51,317 nt of DNA from Oscillospiraceae bacterium. GTDB lineage: Bacteria > Bacillota > Clostridia > Oscillospirales > Oscillospiraceae. A program made the translations under genes and the position numbers. The notes beneath the pieces are model-generated. The model was not told the DNA's origin. It worked only from the letters and a program-made list of their open reading frames with translations, and ran no database searches. Location: NCBI GenBank assembly GCA_021771265.1, contig JAETPK010000006.1, positions 1 to 51,317 on the forward strand, given 5' to 3'. Below, in pieces: positions 33,164 to 42,446 of the stretch (positions are counted from its first letter, which is position 1; each line of letters begins with the position of its first letter).

Positions 33164-34423
33164 TCATTCATACCGCAGGGCGTCGATGGGATTCAGCTTG
33201 GCTGCCTTGTTGGCAGGCAGGTATCCGAACAGCACGCCGATGCCCACGCTGACGCCGAAGCTCACCAGCACCGCGCCCAAGGTGGGCGTTGCGTTGAAGG
33301 TGACGCCGCTGGCGCCCAGCGACTGCACCAGTATCCCTCCCAGCAGGGAGCCGATGCCCATGGCGACCAAACAGCCCAGCAAAATACCCACAAAGCCACC
33401 CAGGGCGGAGGTGGTGCCGGCCTCGATGATAAACTGGCGGCGGATATCCTTCCGCTTGGCGCCCAGAGATTTGCGGATGCCGATCTCCCGGGTCCGCTCC
33501 GTGACGGACACCAGCATGATGTTCATGATGCCGATGCCGCCCACCAGCAGGGAGATGGCCGCGATGGCGACGAGCACCATCATGGCAACGCCCATCATGG
33601 CATTGATCTGGTTCACCTGGTCCAGCATGGACTGCACGTAATAGTACTCGTAGATATGCTCGCCGGCCTCATCCTGATAGAAGGTCTGGAGGAAATCCAA
33701 CAGCAACGCCTGGGCCTCCATCACCGTATCCCGGGAGGACGCGGTGATCTGGTAAAGAGAGACATAGCTGGAGCCGGAGAGCAGCATGGCATTTGGATAG
33801 GGGATGAACACTTGGTCATCGCCGGAGCCCTCCCGCAGCTCCTCCTGGGTCTGGGCCAGTACGCCCACCACTGTATAGGACACGCCGCTGATGGAAATGG
33901 TTTTGCCCAGAGCGTCACCGTCCAGGATCTCCTGCTCCACGTAGGCGCCGATGACACAGACGTTGCTTCTGGCGACAATGTCCACATACTGAAGATACCG
34001 CCCCTTGGACAGGGTGTCTCCATCCAGGGTGGTGCCGGTCTGGATGCGGTACATGGCCTCGCTGACGCCGTAAACCGAGGTCTTCTGATACTCTTCGCCG
34101 CCGCAGCGGATCCCCTGACCGCCGCCGACCCAGGGGGTGATGCCGTCAAACAGGTCCGAGTGGGCGTCGATGAAAGCGTACATATCCTCCGGCGTGACGT
34201 TTTTGGTGGTACCGTCGCCCATGCCCCAGGTATAGGCGTAGATCTGGTTCACGCCTACCTTTTCCACCTGCTGCTCCACCATGCCTGTCAGGCCATTGCC
34301 CAGGGAGATGATGATAATGACCGCCGCCACGCCGATAATGATGCCCAGCATGGTGAGGAAGGCGCGCATTTTGCTGGTCCGCAGGGACTTGATGGCAAGC
34401 CGGAAGGCTTGGGTCACATTCAT
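33164..34423 (-). CDS. ABC transporter permease (MacB/FtsX type)
   Basis: 419 residues. TM1 (MLGIIIGVAAVIIIISLGNG) is followed by a large extracytoplasmic domain (about 45-270) and three C-terminal helices. RTREIGIRKSLGAKRKDI and the end LNPIDALRYE are the cytoplasmic signatures of the MacB/FtsX permease family. It overlaps the ATPase gene by four bases. With the adaptor it forms a Gram-positive MacAB-like exporter for a peptide or antibiotic. It lies near but not in the sigma operon. Confidence 0.92.
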   Translation of the reverse strand: MNVTQAFRLAIKSLRTSKMRAFLTMLGIIIGVAAVIIIISLGNGLTGMVEQQVEKVGVNQIYAYTWGMGDGTTKNVTPEDMYAFIDAHSDLFDGITPWVGGGQGIRCGGEEYQKTSVYGVSEAMYRIQTGTTLDGDTLSKGRYLQYVDIVARSNVCVIGAYVEQEILDGDALGKTISISGVSYTVVGVLAQTQEELREGSGDDQVFIPYPNAMLLSGSSYVSLYQITASSRDTVMEAQALLLDFLQTFYQDEAGEHIYEYYYVQSMLDQVNQINAMMGVAMMVLVAIAAISLLVGGIGIMNIMLVSVTERTREIGIRKSLGAKRKDIRRQFIIEAGTTSALGGFVGILLGCLVAMGIGSLLGGILVQSLGASGVTFNATPTLGAVLVSFGVSVGIGVLFGYLPANKAAKLNPIDALRYE

Positions 34424-35166
34424 GCTCCCGCCTCCTCTGCGCTCTCCTCCGGCCGGACCACGGCCCGGGGGTCCTTGGCGTCGCCGTCGTAGATGATCCT
34501 GCCATCCTGCAAACGGACGATACGCTTGGCTTTCACGGCGATGGAATTGTCGTGGGTGATGAGGACCACGGTGTCCCCCTCGGCGTTGAGCTTCTGCAAA
34601 AAGCCCAGCACCTCCCGGCCCGTGCGGGAATCCAGGGCGCCGGTGGGCTCATCCGCCAGGATGACCGATGGCTCTCCCGCCAGGGCACGGGCAATGGACA
34701 CCCGCTGCTGCTGGCCGCCGGAAAGCTGATTGGGCAGATGCTTCGCCTTGTCCGCCAGCCCTACCCGCTCCAGCGCCCTCCGTGCCCGCTCCCGGCGTTC
34801 TGCGGCGTCCATACCGGCGTACAGCAGCGGCAGCTCCACGTTTTCCAGCACGGTCAGCTTGGGGATAAGATTGTACTGCTGGAAAATGAAGCCCAGCATT
34901 TTGTTGCGGATCTCCGCCTGCTGGTCGTCGTTCATGGTGGACACATCCACGCCGCCCAGGTGGTAGGTGCCGGAGGTGGGCACATCCAAACAGCCGATGA
35001 TGTTCATGGCCGTGGATTTGCCGGAGCCGGACTGGCCCACGATGGCCACGAATTCTCCCCGGTCGATGGTGAGGCTGACGCCATCCAGCGCGTGGACATC
35101 CTCGCTGCCCATAGGATAGATCTTATAGACATCCTTTAATTCAATGAGATGCTCCACGGGCCTCAC
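34420..35166 (-). CDS. ABC transporter ATP-binding protein (MacB/LolD type)
   Basis: 248 residues. Walker A GQSGSGKST, Q-loop FIFQQYNLIPKLT, signature LSGGQQQRVSIARAL, Walker B VILADEPTGALD and switch His in LITHD are all intact. The GTG at 35166 overlaps the adaptor stop (GTGA); a second GTG at 35157 is an alternative. It energises the MacB-like permease encoded next. Confidence 0.93.
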   Translation of the reverse strand: MRPVEHLIELKDVYKIYPMGSEDVHALDGVSLTIDRGEFVAIVGQSGSGKSTAMNIIGCLDVPTSGTYHLGGVDVSTMNDDQQAEIRNKMLGFIFQQYNLIPKLTVLENVELPLLYAGMDAAERRERARRALERVGLADKAKHLPNQLSGGQQQRVSIARALAGEPSVILADEPTGALDSRTGREVLGFLQKLNAEGDTVVLITHDNSIAVKAKRIVRLQDGRIIYDGDAKDPRAVVRPEESAEEAGA

Positions 35167-36767
35167 CCCACTGTTTCCGTCGGCTGGACGGGCACCAGCA
35201 CGGTGTCTCCCTCCGCCAGTCCGTTGGTGATCTCGATGTACGCCGCGTCACTGCGGCCCAGGGTCACAGGACGTTCCTCCGCTTTGGAACTATCCACCAC
35301 GGTGGCGCCGTCCTCGCCTAGGACGCCCGGGCCGGCCACCAGCACCGTATTGCCCCGGTTCACAGCAGACACCGGCACGGACAGCACCTGTTCCGCCGTG
35401 TCGCCCAGGATGGTGGCGGAGACGTTCATACCGGGCTTCAGATCTCCGTACTCCTCCAGCACAATGGTCACCGGATAGGTGGTAAAGCCGCTGGTGGTGG
35501 TGCCGTTGACGCTGACCCGCTCCACGGTGCCGGTAAAGGTCTGGCCCGGCAGCGCCGCCGCCGTGATCTCCACCGCCTGGCCGGGACGGACCTTGCCGAT
35601 ATCCAGCTCGTTGACGTTCATCTCCATTTTCAGATAGCTCAGGTCATAGATCACCGCCAGCGTACCGGAGCTGGCGCCGTCCACCTTGTCCCCGGCCTTG
35701 CAGTTTTTCTCAATGACCGTGCCGGCGATGGGAGACCGGATGGTATAGTCATCCACGGCAGAGGCGGCGGTCCCGGCGGACAGCTGGGCGGACTCCACAG
35801 TGAGCTTCGCCGTGGCCAGCTGGCTGCGGATGGACTCGGAGTCCACGGTGCACAGCTGCTCTCCCTTGGTCACGGTGCTGCCGGAAAGCTTGGAAAAGCC
35901 GGAGACCGTGCCGGAGCCGGAGGCATATACCACGGCGGAGGCCGCCATGGAAACAGGGGCGTTTCCGTAGCTGCTGTAGCTGCCGATCACGGCGGAGGCG
36001 GTGAAGCTGTCAGACACGATGCCGGGGTTGGCCAGCTTCACCCGCACAGTGCAGGACTGCTTGCCGTTGGCGGTCACGGAGGTATCGTCGGACACGGAGA
36101 CCACCGTGCCCTGTACGGTGCCGTCAAAATTCCCGATAAACACCGTGGCCGCCTGCCCGACGTAAAACTGGTCCGGAGAGGCATAGGTAAACAGGAAATC
36201 GATGGTCAGGTCCGTGCTGGCCACGATCTTGGCAAGCGCCGTGCCCGCGGAAACACTGTCCCCGTCATGCACATAGACCTCATTCAAAATACCGGAGATG
36301 GGCGCCGTGGGGTTTTTCGCCTCCAGAGCCTGCTGGTAGCTCAGCCGGGCCTGTTCCACGGAGATGTTGGCCCGGGCTACGGAATCCTGGGCACTGCCGC
36401 TGTCCAGCGTGTACAGCAGTGTATCCTTCTCCACCTGCTGGTCCTCCTCAAAGGGAGCCGACAAAATGGTCCCGGACACCAGCGTCCCCACCTGATAGGC
36501 GTCCGCCGGTTCCAAAGTAGCGCTGCCGGTAACGGTGACGCCGAGATCCCGGCGCTGCACCGGCTCCGCCTCATAGAGCACCGCCTGGGGCACAGTCTCA
36601 CCCCTCAGCTTCCACATCTGGCTGCCCAGCAGGGCCGCGGCCAGCAATACCACTGCCGGTATGGTCCACTTGCGTCTCTTTTTGCCGCCGAAGCCCGGCA
36701 GCCGTTTCTTTTTTTCGGGTTTTGCCGTCTCGGGCAAACGCTCCTCCTGCATGTGCTTTTCTTCCAT
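35163..36767 (-). CDS. Efflux periplasmic-adaptor-type protein (MacA/HlyD family)
   Basis: 534 residues. A Lys/Arg-rich cytoplasmic N-terminus (about 1-33) precedes one membrane helix (KWTIPAVVLLAAALLGSQMW). Lipoyl/barrel-sandwich halves follow (GTLVSGTILSAPFEEDQQVE; IRSPIAGTVIEKNCKAGDKV), then beta-barrel and membrane-proximal domains. The protein is longer than typical MacA (about 370) because an extra barrel-sandwich-like section with ISGILNEVYVHDGDSV (about 155-260) is inserted. In Gram-positives such adaptors act at the outer face of the membrane with the FtsX-type permease. The ATG at 36767 has GGGAG 8 bases upstream. Confidence 0.87.
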   Translation of the reverse strand: MEEKHMQEERLPETAKPEKKKRLPGFGGKKRRKWTIPAVVLLAAALLGSQMWKLRGETVPQAVLYEAEPVQRRDLGVTVTGSATLEPADAYQVGTLVSGTILSAPFEEDQQVEKDTLLYTLDSGSAQDSVARANISVEQARLSYQQALEAKNPTAPISGILNEVYVHDGDSVSAGTALAKIVASTDLTIDFLFTYASPDQFYVGQAATVFIGNFDGTVQGTVVSVSDDTSVTANGKQSCTVRVKLANPGIVSDSFTASAVIGSYSSYGNAPVSMAASAVVYASGSGTVSGFSKLSGSTVTKGEQLCTVDSESIRSQLATAKLTVESAQLSAGTAASAVDDYTIRSPIAGTVIEKNCKAGDKVDGASSGTLAVIYDLSYLKMEMNVNELDIGKVRPGQAVEITAAALPGQTFTGTVERVSVNGTTTSGFTTYPVTIVLEEYGDLKPGMNVSATILGDTAEQVLSVPVSAVNRGNTVLVAGPGVLGEDGATVVDSSKAEERPVTLGRSDAAYIEITNGLAEGDTVLVPVQPTETVG

Positions 36768-36781
36768 ATCGTTGCTCCCTT

Positions 36782-37414
36782 TCACTTCTGTTCCTCCAAA
36801 ACTTTTTTATCCCGGGCCATGCCCCGCTTCATCAGCATGAGCACATTTTCCAGCCGCTCCCGGACAGCTCCCTGGCTGTCTCCCTGCAGGCCGCTGTAAA
36901 GCAAGGGACACGCCACTGTCAACACCGACGCCAGGATGTCCCCCAAGTCCCGGTCATGCCGCAGGTCCAGCATATCCTGGTCCACCGCGTCACCCAGGCC
37001 GGCCAGAACAGACTCCCGGTCCAGCAGACCCAGCAGCATGTTTTTCTGCAAACCGCTGTTGCAGGCCAGAATGGCCGCCATGGCGCCCATGTCGCCGGGC
37101 TTCTGCCCCGGCCCCTGCCGCAGCAGGAAATCGTACAGGTCCAGCATTCCCTGAAACAGGTCGCCGGACGCCCGGAGCACGCTTTCCCGCACCACCATCA
37201 AAAGCTGGTCCACGTAACCGCTCATGACGTAGCAGAACAGGTCCTCTTTATCATCGAAATACATGTAAAAGCTGCCCCGTGGGATACCGGCGTCCTTAAT
37301 GATTTGGTTGATAGACGCCTCAGCAAAAGAGCGGCGGGAAAATTCCCGTGTGGCGGCCTCCAGCAGCCGCTCCTGCTTTTCAGGGGCCAGACGACAAAAT
37401 GTACTGCGCGGCAT
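36782..37414 (-). CDS. TetR/AcrR-family repressor
   Basis: 210 residues. The N-terminal HTH (REFSRRSFAEASINQIIKDA, then GIPRGSFYMYFDDKEDLF) is a classic TetR domain; the C-terminal ligand domain is unassigned. The ATG at 37414 has AGGAGG 8 bases upstream. It is the first gene of the efflux operon (14-bp gap to the adaptor), so it probably represses its own operon and is released by an exported drug or metabolite. Confidence 0.9.
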   Translation of the reverse strand: MPRSTFCRLAPEKQERLLEAATREFSRRSFAEASINQIIKDAGIPRGSFYMYFDDKEDLFCYVMSGYVDQLLMVVRESVLRASGDLFQGMLDLYDFLLRQGPGQKPGDMGAMAAILACNSGLQKNMLLGLLDRESVLAGLGDAVDQDMLDLRHDRDLGDILASVLTVACPLLYSGLQGDSQGAVRERLENVLMLMKRGMARDKKVLEEQK

Positions 37415-37539
37415 ACGCTTTTCCTCCTGACACGAACTGATACGAAACAGCCGTTCCGTTTTCTTCACTTTCTGGAAAAAATCTATCACTTCCATCCACT
37501 GGAAGGTCAAGGTTTTTTTGCGTGGCTGCGAAAAATAAT

Positions 37540-37585
37540 ATGACAAGTTGTCATGCAGTATACATGACAGCTTGTCATATTGCAA
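37540..37585 (-). promoter_or_regulatory. Efflux-operon promoter with two TetR operator palindromes
   Basis: Minus-strand -35 TTGCAA (37580-37585) and -10 TATACT (37557-37562), spacer 17 bp. Two 15-bp palindromes ATGACA-N3-TGTCAT lie at 37564-37578 (inside the spacer) and 37540-37554 (just past the -10), 24 bp centre to centre. Confidence 0.85.
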
Positions 37586-37601
37586 GAGGTTTTTTTAAAA
37601 T

Positions 37602-38300
37602 TCACAGTTTTGTCATAATTTCCGCCTGTTGATACAAAGGGGCCGTCCGGTATAACGATTGTGGCCGGTATGTAACGGAGGCGATGCGCCGGCCGGAGAC
37701 GCCGTATTTGGGCGAATAGCCAAACAGGTCCACATAAGACGCCAGGTCATCCCGTTCCGCCGCCATGGCTTCCAGCAGCTGGACCGCTGCCCGGACATCG
37801 TCCACGGCCCGGTGGCTGTTCACCGCCGTCTCTCCCAGGCCGTAGGCCTCAATGGCATCTTCCAGCTTGTGGGGATAGTCCCGCCGGTCCCGGTATACCG
37901 TCAGAGCATCCAGAAAATGGGGAGCTCTCAACACCTCCGCCTTCCCGAAGGGCCGCAGAAAGTAATAGAGAAAATTCAGGTCGAACTGGGCGTTGTAGGC
38001 CACCAGGAGCGGGCGCTCCGCCCCTTCCAGAAGACGGCAGAAAGCGCCGCAGGCCTCCCCCTTGTCCATTCCTTCCCGCTCCAGCTGCTCCGGCGTGATG
38101 CCCGTCAGGCTTGTGATAAACGGAGGCAGACGTTTTTCCGGTGACAGGCGGATCAGGGTATCCAGTTCATCCGCCTCCCCCGCCGCTGTCACGCTGACGG
38201 CGCCCAGTTCGATGATCTCGTCCCGGGTAAATTCCAGACCGGTGGTCTCCGTGTCGAACACCACGACCCGGTCAAACCGTGAAAACAGACTTTTCAGCAT
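37602..38300 (-). CDS. 3'-5' exonuclease (DnaQ/DEDDh family)
   Basis: 232 residues. Exo I VVFDTETTGLEF (Asp/Glu), Exo II with LVAYNAQFDLNFL and Exo III NSHRAVDDVRAA (His and Asp) are the DEDDh active site of PolC-epsilon-like exonucleases. It lacks helicase or polymerase domains and may act in DNA repair or proofreading in trans. GGGAGGG precedes the ATG. It is the downstream neighbour of the sugar ATPase gene on the same strand but separated by a terminator. Confidence 0.88.
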   Translation of the reverse strand: MLKSLFSRFDRVVVFDTETTGLEFTRDEIIELGAVSVTAAGEADELDTLIRLSPEKRLPPFITSLTGITPEQLEREGMDKGEACGAFCRLLEGAERPLLVAYNAQFDLNFLYYFLRPFGKAEVLRAPHFLDALTVYRDRRDYPHKLEDAIEAYGLGETAVNSHRAVDDVRAAVQLLEAMAAERDDLASYVDLFGYSPKYGVSGRRIASVTYRPQSLYRTAPLYQQAEIMTKL

Positions 38301-38401
38301 CTCATCCCTCCCAGGGTATTTTGTCTATCATACCACGGGGCACCACGACAGGAAAGACCCTTGCCCCGGAATTTGTCAGACGGTGCCCTCCCCCTTCCGG
38401 C

Positions 38402-38432
38402 AAAAAGCCCTGCCCGTCAGTGACAGGCAGGG
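38402..38432 (-). terminator. Intrinsic terminator after the sugar ATPase gene
   Basis: The stem 38408-38419 with 38421-38432 has one wobble pair, followed on the minus strand by TTTTT (38402-38406). Confidence 0.8.
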
Positions 38433-38455
38433 TTTCTTTCGCTTCATGGACTATT

Positions 38456-39640
38456 TCAGGCCTCCAAATTCCGGTTGTTCTCCTTGCTGAACATGTGGAC
38501 CACGCTGCCGCCGAAGGTGAAGGCGATCTCCCGGCCCATGGAGAGTCCGGATTGGGCGGACCCGTTCAGGTCCATGGTCTGGACGATGATGATGGCATCC
38601 TTGCCCAGAACGTTCACATGCAGGTGCACCGCGCTGCCCATCATCTCGCTGACATCCACGGTTCCGCGGAGCATCTGCTCCCCGTCCCCTGCCAGGGTCA
38701 CATGCTCAGGCCGCACGCCCAGGGTGATGGCCTGGGGCTTCACGCCGTTCTTTGCCAGAGCGGCCTGCTTCTCCCCGGACAACTCCACCCGGATGCCGCC
38801 CAGCGCCACCGCGTATTTGCCGTCCTCTTTCAGCAGCTCCGCGTCGAAGAAGTTCATCTGGGGCACGCCGATGAAGCCGGCCACAAACAGGTTCGCGGGA
38901 TGGTCGAAGACCTCCTGGGGCGTCCCCACCTGCTGGATGACGCCGTCCTTCATGATGACGATGCGGTCTCCCAGGGTCATGGCCTCCGTCTGGTCGTGGG
39001 TCACGTACATGAAGGTCGTGTCGATCTTCTGGCGCAGCTTAATGATCTCCGCACGCATCTGGTTGCGCAGCTTGGCATCCAGGTTGGACAGAGGCTCGTC
39101 CATCAGCAGCACCTTGGGTTCCCGGACGATAGCGCGGCCAATGGCCACACGCTGGCGCTGGCCGCCGGAGAGGGCCTTGGGCTTCCGTCCCAGATACTGG
39201 GTGATGTCCAGCGTCTCGGCGGCCTCCCGGACCCGCTTATCGATCTCGTCCTTGGGGAGCTTCCGCAGCTTTAGTGGGAAGGCCATGTTATCATAGACGG
39301 TCATGTGGGGATACAGGGCGTAGCTTTGGAACACCATGGCGATATCCCGGTCCTTGGGCTCCACATCGTTCATCCGCTTGCCGTCGATAAGCAGATCACC
39401 GCCGCTGATCTCCTCCAGGCCGGCCACCATCCGCAGGGTGGTAGATTTGCCGCAGCCGGAGGGGCCAACCAGCACGATGAATTCCTTGTCGCCGATCTCC
39501 AAGTTGAAGTCCTGAACCGCCAGGATGCCCTTCTCTGTGACCTGCGGGCTGGTCTTTTTCGCAGGCTCGCCCTTCTTTTTTCTCTTGGGCTCGCTGTGGG
39601 GATAGCTTTTCTTGATATGTTTCAGCGTCACGCTTGCCAT
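38456..39640 (-). CDS. Sugar ABC transporter ATP-binding protein (MsmK/UgpC type)
   Basis: 394 residues. Walker [10 protein letters not shown], signature [15 protein letters not shown], Walker [12 protein letters not shown] and THDQTEAM are intact, with a C-terminal MalK-type TOBE domain from about residue 260. An odd Lys-rich insertion (about residues 14-38: [15 protein letters not shown] and on) separates the first strand from [13 protein letters not shown], where family members have only a few residues. It probably serves the permeases at 43592-45338 and maybe other sugar importers, since MsmK-type ATPases are often shared. Confidence 0.9.
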   Translation of the reverse strand: MASVTLKHIKKSYPHSEPKRKKKGEPAKKTSPQVTEKGILAVQDFNLEIGDKEFIVLVGPSGCGKSTTLRMVAGLEEISGGDLLIDGKRMNDVEPKDRDIAMVFQSYALYPHMTVYDNMAFPLKLRKLPKDEIDKRVREAAETLDITQYLGRKPKALSGGQRQRVAIGRAIVREPKVLLMDEPLSNLDAKLRNQMRAEIIKLRQKIDTTFMYVTHDQTEAMTLGDRIVIMKDGVIQQVGTPQEVFDHPANLFVAGFIGVPQMNFFDAELLKEDGKYAVALGGIRVELSGEKQAALAKNGVKPQAITLGVRPEHVTLAGDGEQMLRGTVDVSEMMGSAVHLHVNVLGKDAIIIVQTMDLNGSAQSGLSMGREIAFTFGGSVVHMFSKENNRNLEA

Positions 39641-39756
39641 CTTTGCAGCTCCTTATCCAAAATATATGTTCCGATATATACCGCGTTTGCCTTCCCGGCC
39701 TTGTCCAAGCGCCCATCTGCGCCCCGCGCATGGGTGCGGCCCCAGCGGCGGATGCC

Positions 39757-40809
39757 TCATAGACCCAGGGCGTCCAGAGAGGGGGTTGTACCGGTCTCTA
39801 CATACAGGCTGGAGAATCGGTTGGACAAGGCGACCCGCTCTTCATCCGTAAGCCCCAATACCGCTCCCAGGCAGGCGGCCGCGTTAAAGTGATCGCCGGC
39901 GCCGGTGGATATTTTGGGCGATGCGATAAACCGGGTCGCCTGTCGTGTGATCCCCCGGGGGGTGCACAGCAGGCTCTCCCGCAACGTGTGGATCAGTACC
40001 TCGGTGATGCCGAAGCGTTCCCGCAGAGTCTCGCCCACATCGGCCAGATCCTCCGAAGCAAGGCCGATGGCCCGGGCGGTGACCAGCGTCTCATTCTCGT
40101 TGAGGCTGAGGACCGCCGTGCGCTTTTCCGCAAAACGGCCCATCAGCACCAGTACCTCTTCCAGCTCTCTGGGGGAACGGCGGGTGCAGTCGCACAAGTC
40201 GAAGAAGGCCCAGCGGTCCTTCCGGGCGGGGGCGTCCGCCAGACTCTTCCGATAAACATGCTCCCACAGGGACTGGGCAAAGGGCAGCTCGCTCCAGTTC
40301 AGCAGAGCCAGCAGGTCCGACTCCGCAAACAGCCGGGCGGCATTTCCGTCCGTGGCGTTTTGGACCAGCTGCCAGGGGTCCGCGGAAAGCCGGTACTGAG
40401 GCGCCAGAAACACCTTTCCATCCTGAAACTCCAGACATGTGGATTCTCCAGGAGGGGCGAAGGAGTACAGCTTACAGGGCATTTCACAAAACAGCGGGTC
40501 GGGCGTGTTTTCCCCCAGCATCCCAATGCAGGTGACGTTCAGCCCCAGCAGGCCGGCGGCCCGGGACACATAGGGAAGGTTTCCACCCAGCTGCCGGCTC
40601 TGGAGCTTCAATTCCAGAGAGCAGCTCTTCTCCGCCTGACTGACCAGATATTCGCCGAAAGAGCGGATCGTGGGAAAGCAGGTCTCCGGACGGTCCTCCG
40701 CCGCGGTCTCCCGGATGACCCGTGCAATGGTGTCCACAAAGCCGTCAAAGCCCACGACCATACGCTTGGAGGCGATCTCAGCCCTGCGTTCAAGCAAATT
40801 CAGACGCAT
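39757..40809 (-). CDS. PfkB-family carbohydrate kinase
   Basis: 350 residues of the ribokinase/PfkB fold. The first signature is QLGGNLPYVSRAAGLLGLNV, and the C-terminal ISTGAGDHFNAAACLGAV carries the catalytic Asp306 in the anion-hole motif. The N-terminus has FDGFVDTIARV where others have a GN/D start, and the protein is longer than fructokinases, so the substrate is unclear. It lies 3 bp after nagB, so it is in the same operon and presumably phosphorylates the sugar or an intermediate of that pathway. Confidence 0.8.
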   Translation of the reverse strand: MRLNLLERRAEIASKRMVVGFDGFVDTIARVIRETAAEDRPETCFPTIRSFGEYLVSQAEKSCSLELKLQSRQLGGNLPYVSRAAGLLGLNVTCIGMLGENTPDPLFCEMPCKLYSFAPPGESTCLEFQDGKVFLAPQYRLSADPWQLVQNATDGNAARLFAESDLLALLNWSELPFAQSLWEHVYRKSLADAPARKDRWAFFDLCDCTRRSPRELEEVLVLMGRFAEKRTAVLSLNENETLVTARAIGLASEDLADVGETLRERFGITEVLIHTLRESLLCTPRGITRQATRFIASPKISTGAGDHFNAAACLGAVLGLTDEERVALSNRFSSLYVETGTTPSLDALGL

Positions 40810-40812
40810 GGC

Positions 40813-41535
40813 TCACAGCTTGGCGGCGGCTGCTTCATCCAGCACCACATAGCAGTTGGGGTGGTTTTGCAGAACACTGGCAGGCACGGCGTTCGTCACA
40901 GGTCCGGTGATGGCCTGGCGGATGATGTCCGCCTTGTGGGCGCCATTGGCAATGAGGATGACCCGCTCGGCCGCCATGATCTGGCGGATCCCCTGGGAGA
41001 TGCCGTGGGTGGGATGGAACTTCTCGCCGAAATACTTGCTCATGACGCGCTTGGTGGTATCAGACAGGGGGATGATATGGGCGTCCAGGTCAAAGGAGAC
41101 GCCGTCCTCATTGAAGCCCAGGTGACCGTTCATACCGATGCCCAGAACGGAAACCGTCAGGGGGCCATGGGCGGCAAAATAGGCGTTCAGGGCATCCCGC
41201 TCCGCCTCAATGTCCACAGCGGCGCCGTTGATGATGTGGCGGGAGGCAAAGGACTTTTCCAGGCGGGCGAAAAACTCCCGCTCATTAAACAAGCCGCAGG
41301 AGCCCTCGTCGGTATTGGAGAGCCCCACCCACTCGTCCAGAGAGACGTAGTGGGCGCGGGAGATGTCCACCTCACCCTTGTTCACCATATCCGCGAAAGC
41401 ATGGACCGTACCAAGGGGGGTATCTCCGCCGGCGAAGCTCAGAAGGCCGTCGGGATGTTGGCGCAGGCCCTCCGCAGACAGCTCCGCCGCTTTGCGGCTC
41501 ATTTCTTCATAGTCTTTGCATACGATGATCTCCAT
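40813..41535 (-). CDS. NagB-like glucosamine-6-phosphate deaminase family protein
   Basis: 240 residues. SLDEWVGL corresponds to the SLDEY-G motif (catalytic Asp), and GIGMNGHLGFNED to the GHIAFNEP motif (His/Glu) of glucosamine-6-phosphate deaminase. The C-terminal GAHKADIIRQAITGPVTN follows family form. It would isomerise and deaminate an amino-sugar 6-phosphate to a ketose phosphate and ammonia. Divergence from NagB at several positions leaves room for galactosamine- or other amino-sugar specificity. The ATG at 41535 has GAGGAGG upstream. Mid-operon. Confidence 0.82.
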   Translation of the reverse strand: MEIIVCKDYEEMSRKAAELSAEGLRQHPDGLLSFAGGDTPLGTVHAFADMVNKGEVDISRAHYVSLDEWVGLSNTDEGSCGLFNEREFFARLEKSFASRHIINGAAVDIEAERDALNAYFAAHGPLTVSVLGIGMNGHLGFNEDGVSFDLDAHIIPLSDTTKRVMSKYFGEKFHPTHGISQGIRQIMAAERVILIANGAHKADIIRQAITGPVTNAVPASVLQNHPNCYVVLDEAAAAKL

Positions 41536-41546
41536 AGTGTTCCTCC

Positions 41547-42443
41547 TCAGTCGATCAGCTGTATCTCGCGCAGATAGGCAAGATTGCGGCAAGCGGAGGC
41601 AAAGGCCTTCTCATTGGGCGCCTTGGGCATATCGGACTCCACAACGCCGATACCGTCGAAGTGGATATCCTCCAAGGCCTGCTTGACGGCCTTAAAGTCG
41701 ATGATACCGTCCGGCAGGTCGCACATAACATCGATGTCAAAGGCGGTGTCGGAATCCAGATGCTCCCGCATGACCCGGGCGTATACCTCGCCATCCACCT
41801 GCTTGAAGTGGAGATACTTGATGCGCTCGGCGTAGCGATGGATAAAATCAGGCACGCTGGGATCGCCGAACTGTCCGTTTCCGTTTACATAGGCGTGATG
41901 GCCGGTGTCAAAGCAGAGGTTCAGGCCGGTGGCGTCCAGCAGGCGGACGATCTCCCCCTCCGTCTCAATGAGAGATTTGATGTGCGGATGGTAAACCATC
42001 ATCAGGCCAAATTCTCGCTGGGCGAATTCTCCCATCTCCCGGAACATGGTGAGATACTTGTTCCAGAGCGCCGGAGTGTAGTCCGCTTTTTTCTCACTGT
42101 ACAGGCCTACGTCAGACTCGTCCATCGTCACCAGATACTTGCCGCCCATAGAGGCGATGCGCGCGCACAGCTTCTCCACGACAGGACGGAAATCCGCGAA
42201 TTTCTCATATTGGTCGAAGCGGTAGCAGGCCGTGCCGGCGGCCACTTCCAGTCCCCGGCGGGACAGCTCCCGTTCCAGGGTCTCCCGGTCCTCGGGCAGA
42301 TATCCGTCAGGCCCCAGCTCCAAAGCCTGATAGCCAGCCTGCTGGGCCTGGTCCAAAAACAGCTGCGCGGGCGTCTCGGAGGGCGTTCCGTCGGCATACC
42401 AGACGCCCCAGGAGCAGGGGGCGGTCGCGATCTTGACGTTCAT
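41547..42443 (-). CDS. Sugar phosphate isomerase/epimerase (IolE-like TIM barrel)
   Basis: 298 residues of the AP-endonuclease-2-type TIM-barrel family; length equals IolE (about 298). The N-terminal IATAPCSWGVWYADGTP and ALELGPDGYLP, the metal-site MMVYHPHIK and LCFDTGHHAY, and the final GIGVVESDMPK give the expected Glu/Asp/His ligands. It could be an isomerase, epimerase or 2-keto-inositol dehydratase. It is 3 bp downstream of the dehydrogenase gene, so the two probably act in sequence. Confidence 0.83.
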   Translation of the reverse strand: MNVKIATAPCSWGVWYADGTPSETPAQLFLDQAQQAGYQALELGPDGYLPEDRETLERELSRRGLEVAAGTACYRFDQYEKFADFRPVVEKLCARIASMGGKYLVTMDESDVGLYSEKKADYTPALWNKYLTMFREMGEFAQREFGLMMVYHPHIKSLIETEGEIVRLLDATGLNLCFDTGHHAYVNGNGQFGDPSVPDFIHRYAERIKYLHFKQVDGEVYARVMREHLDSDTAFDIDVMCDLPDGIIDFKAVKQALEDIHFDGIGVVESDMPKAPNEKAFASACRNLAYLREIQLID

Positions 42444-42446
42444 GGC

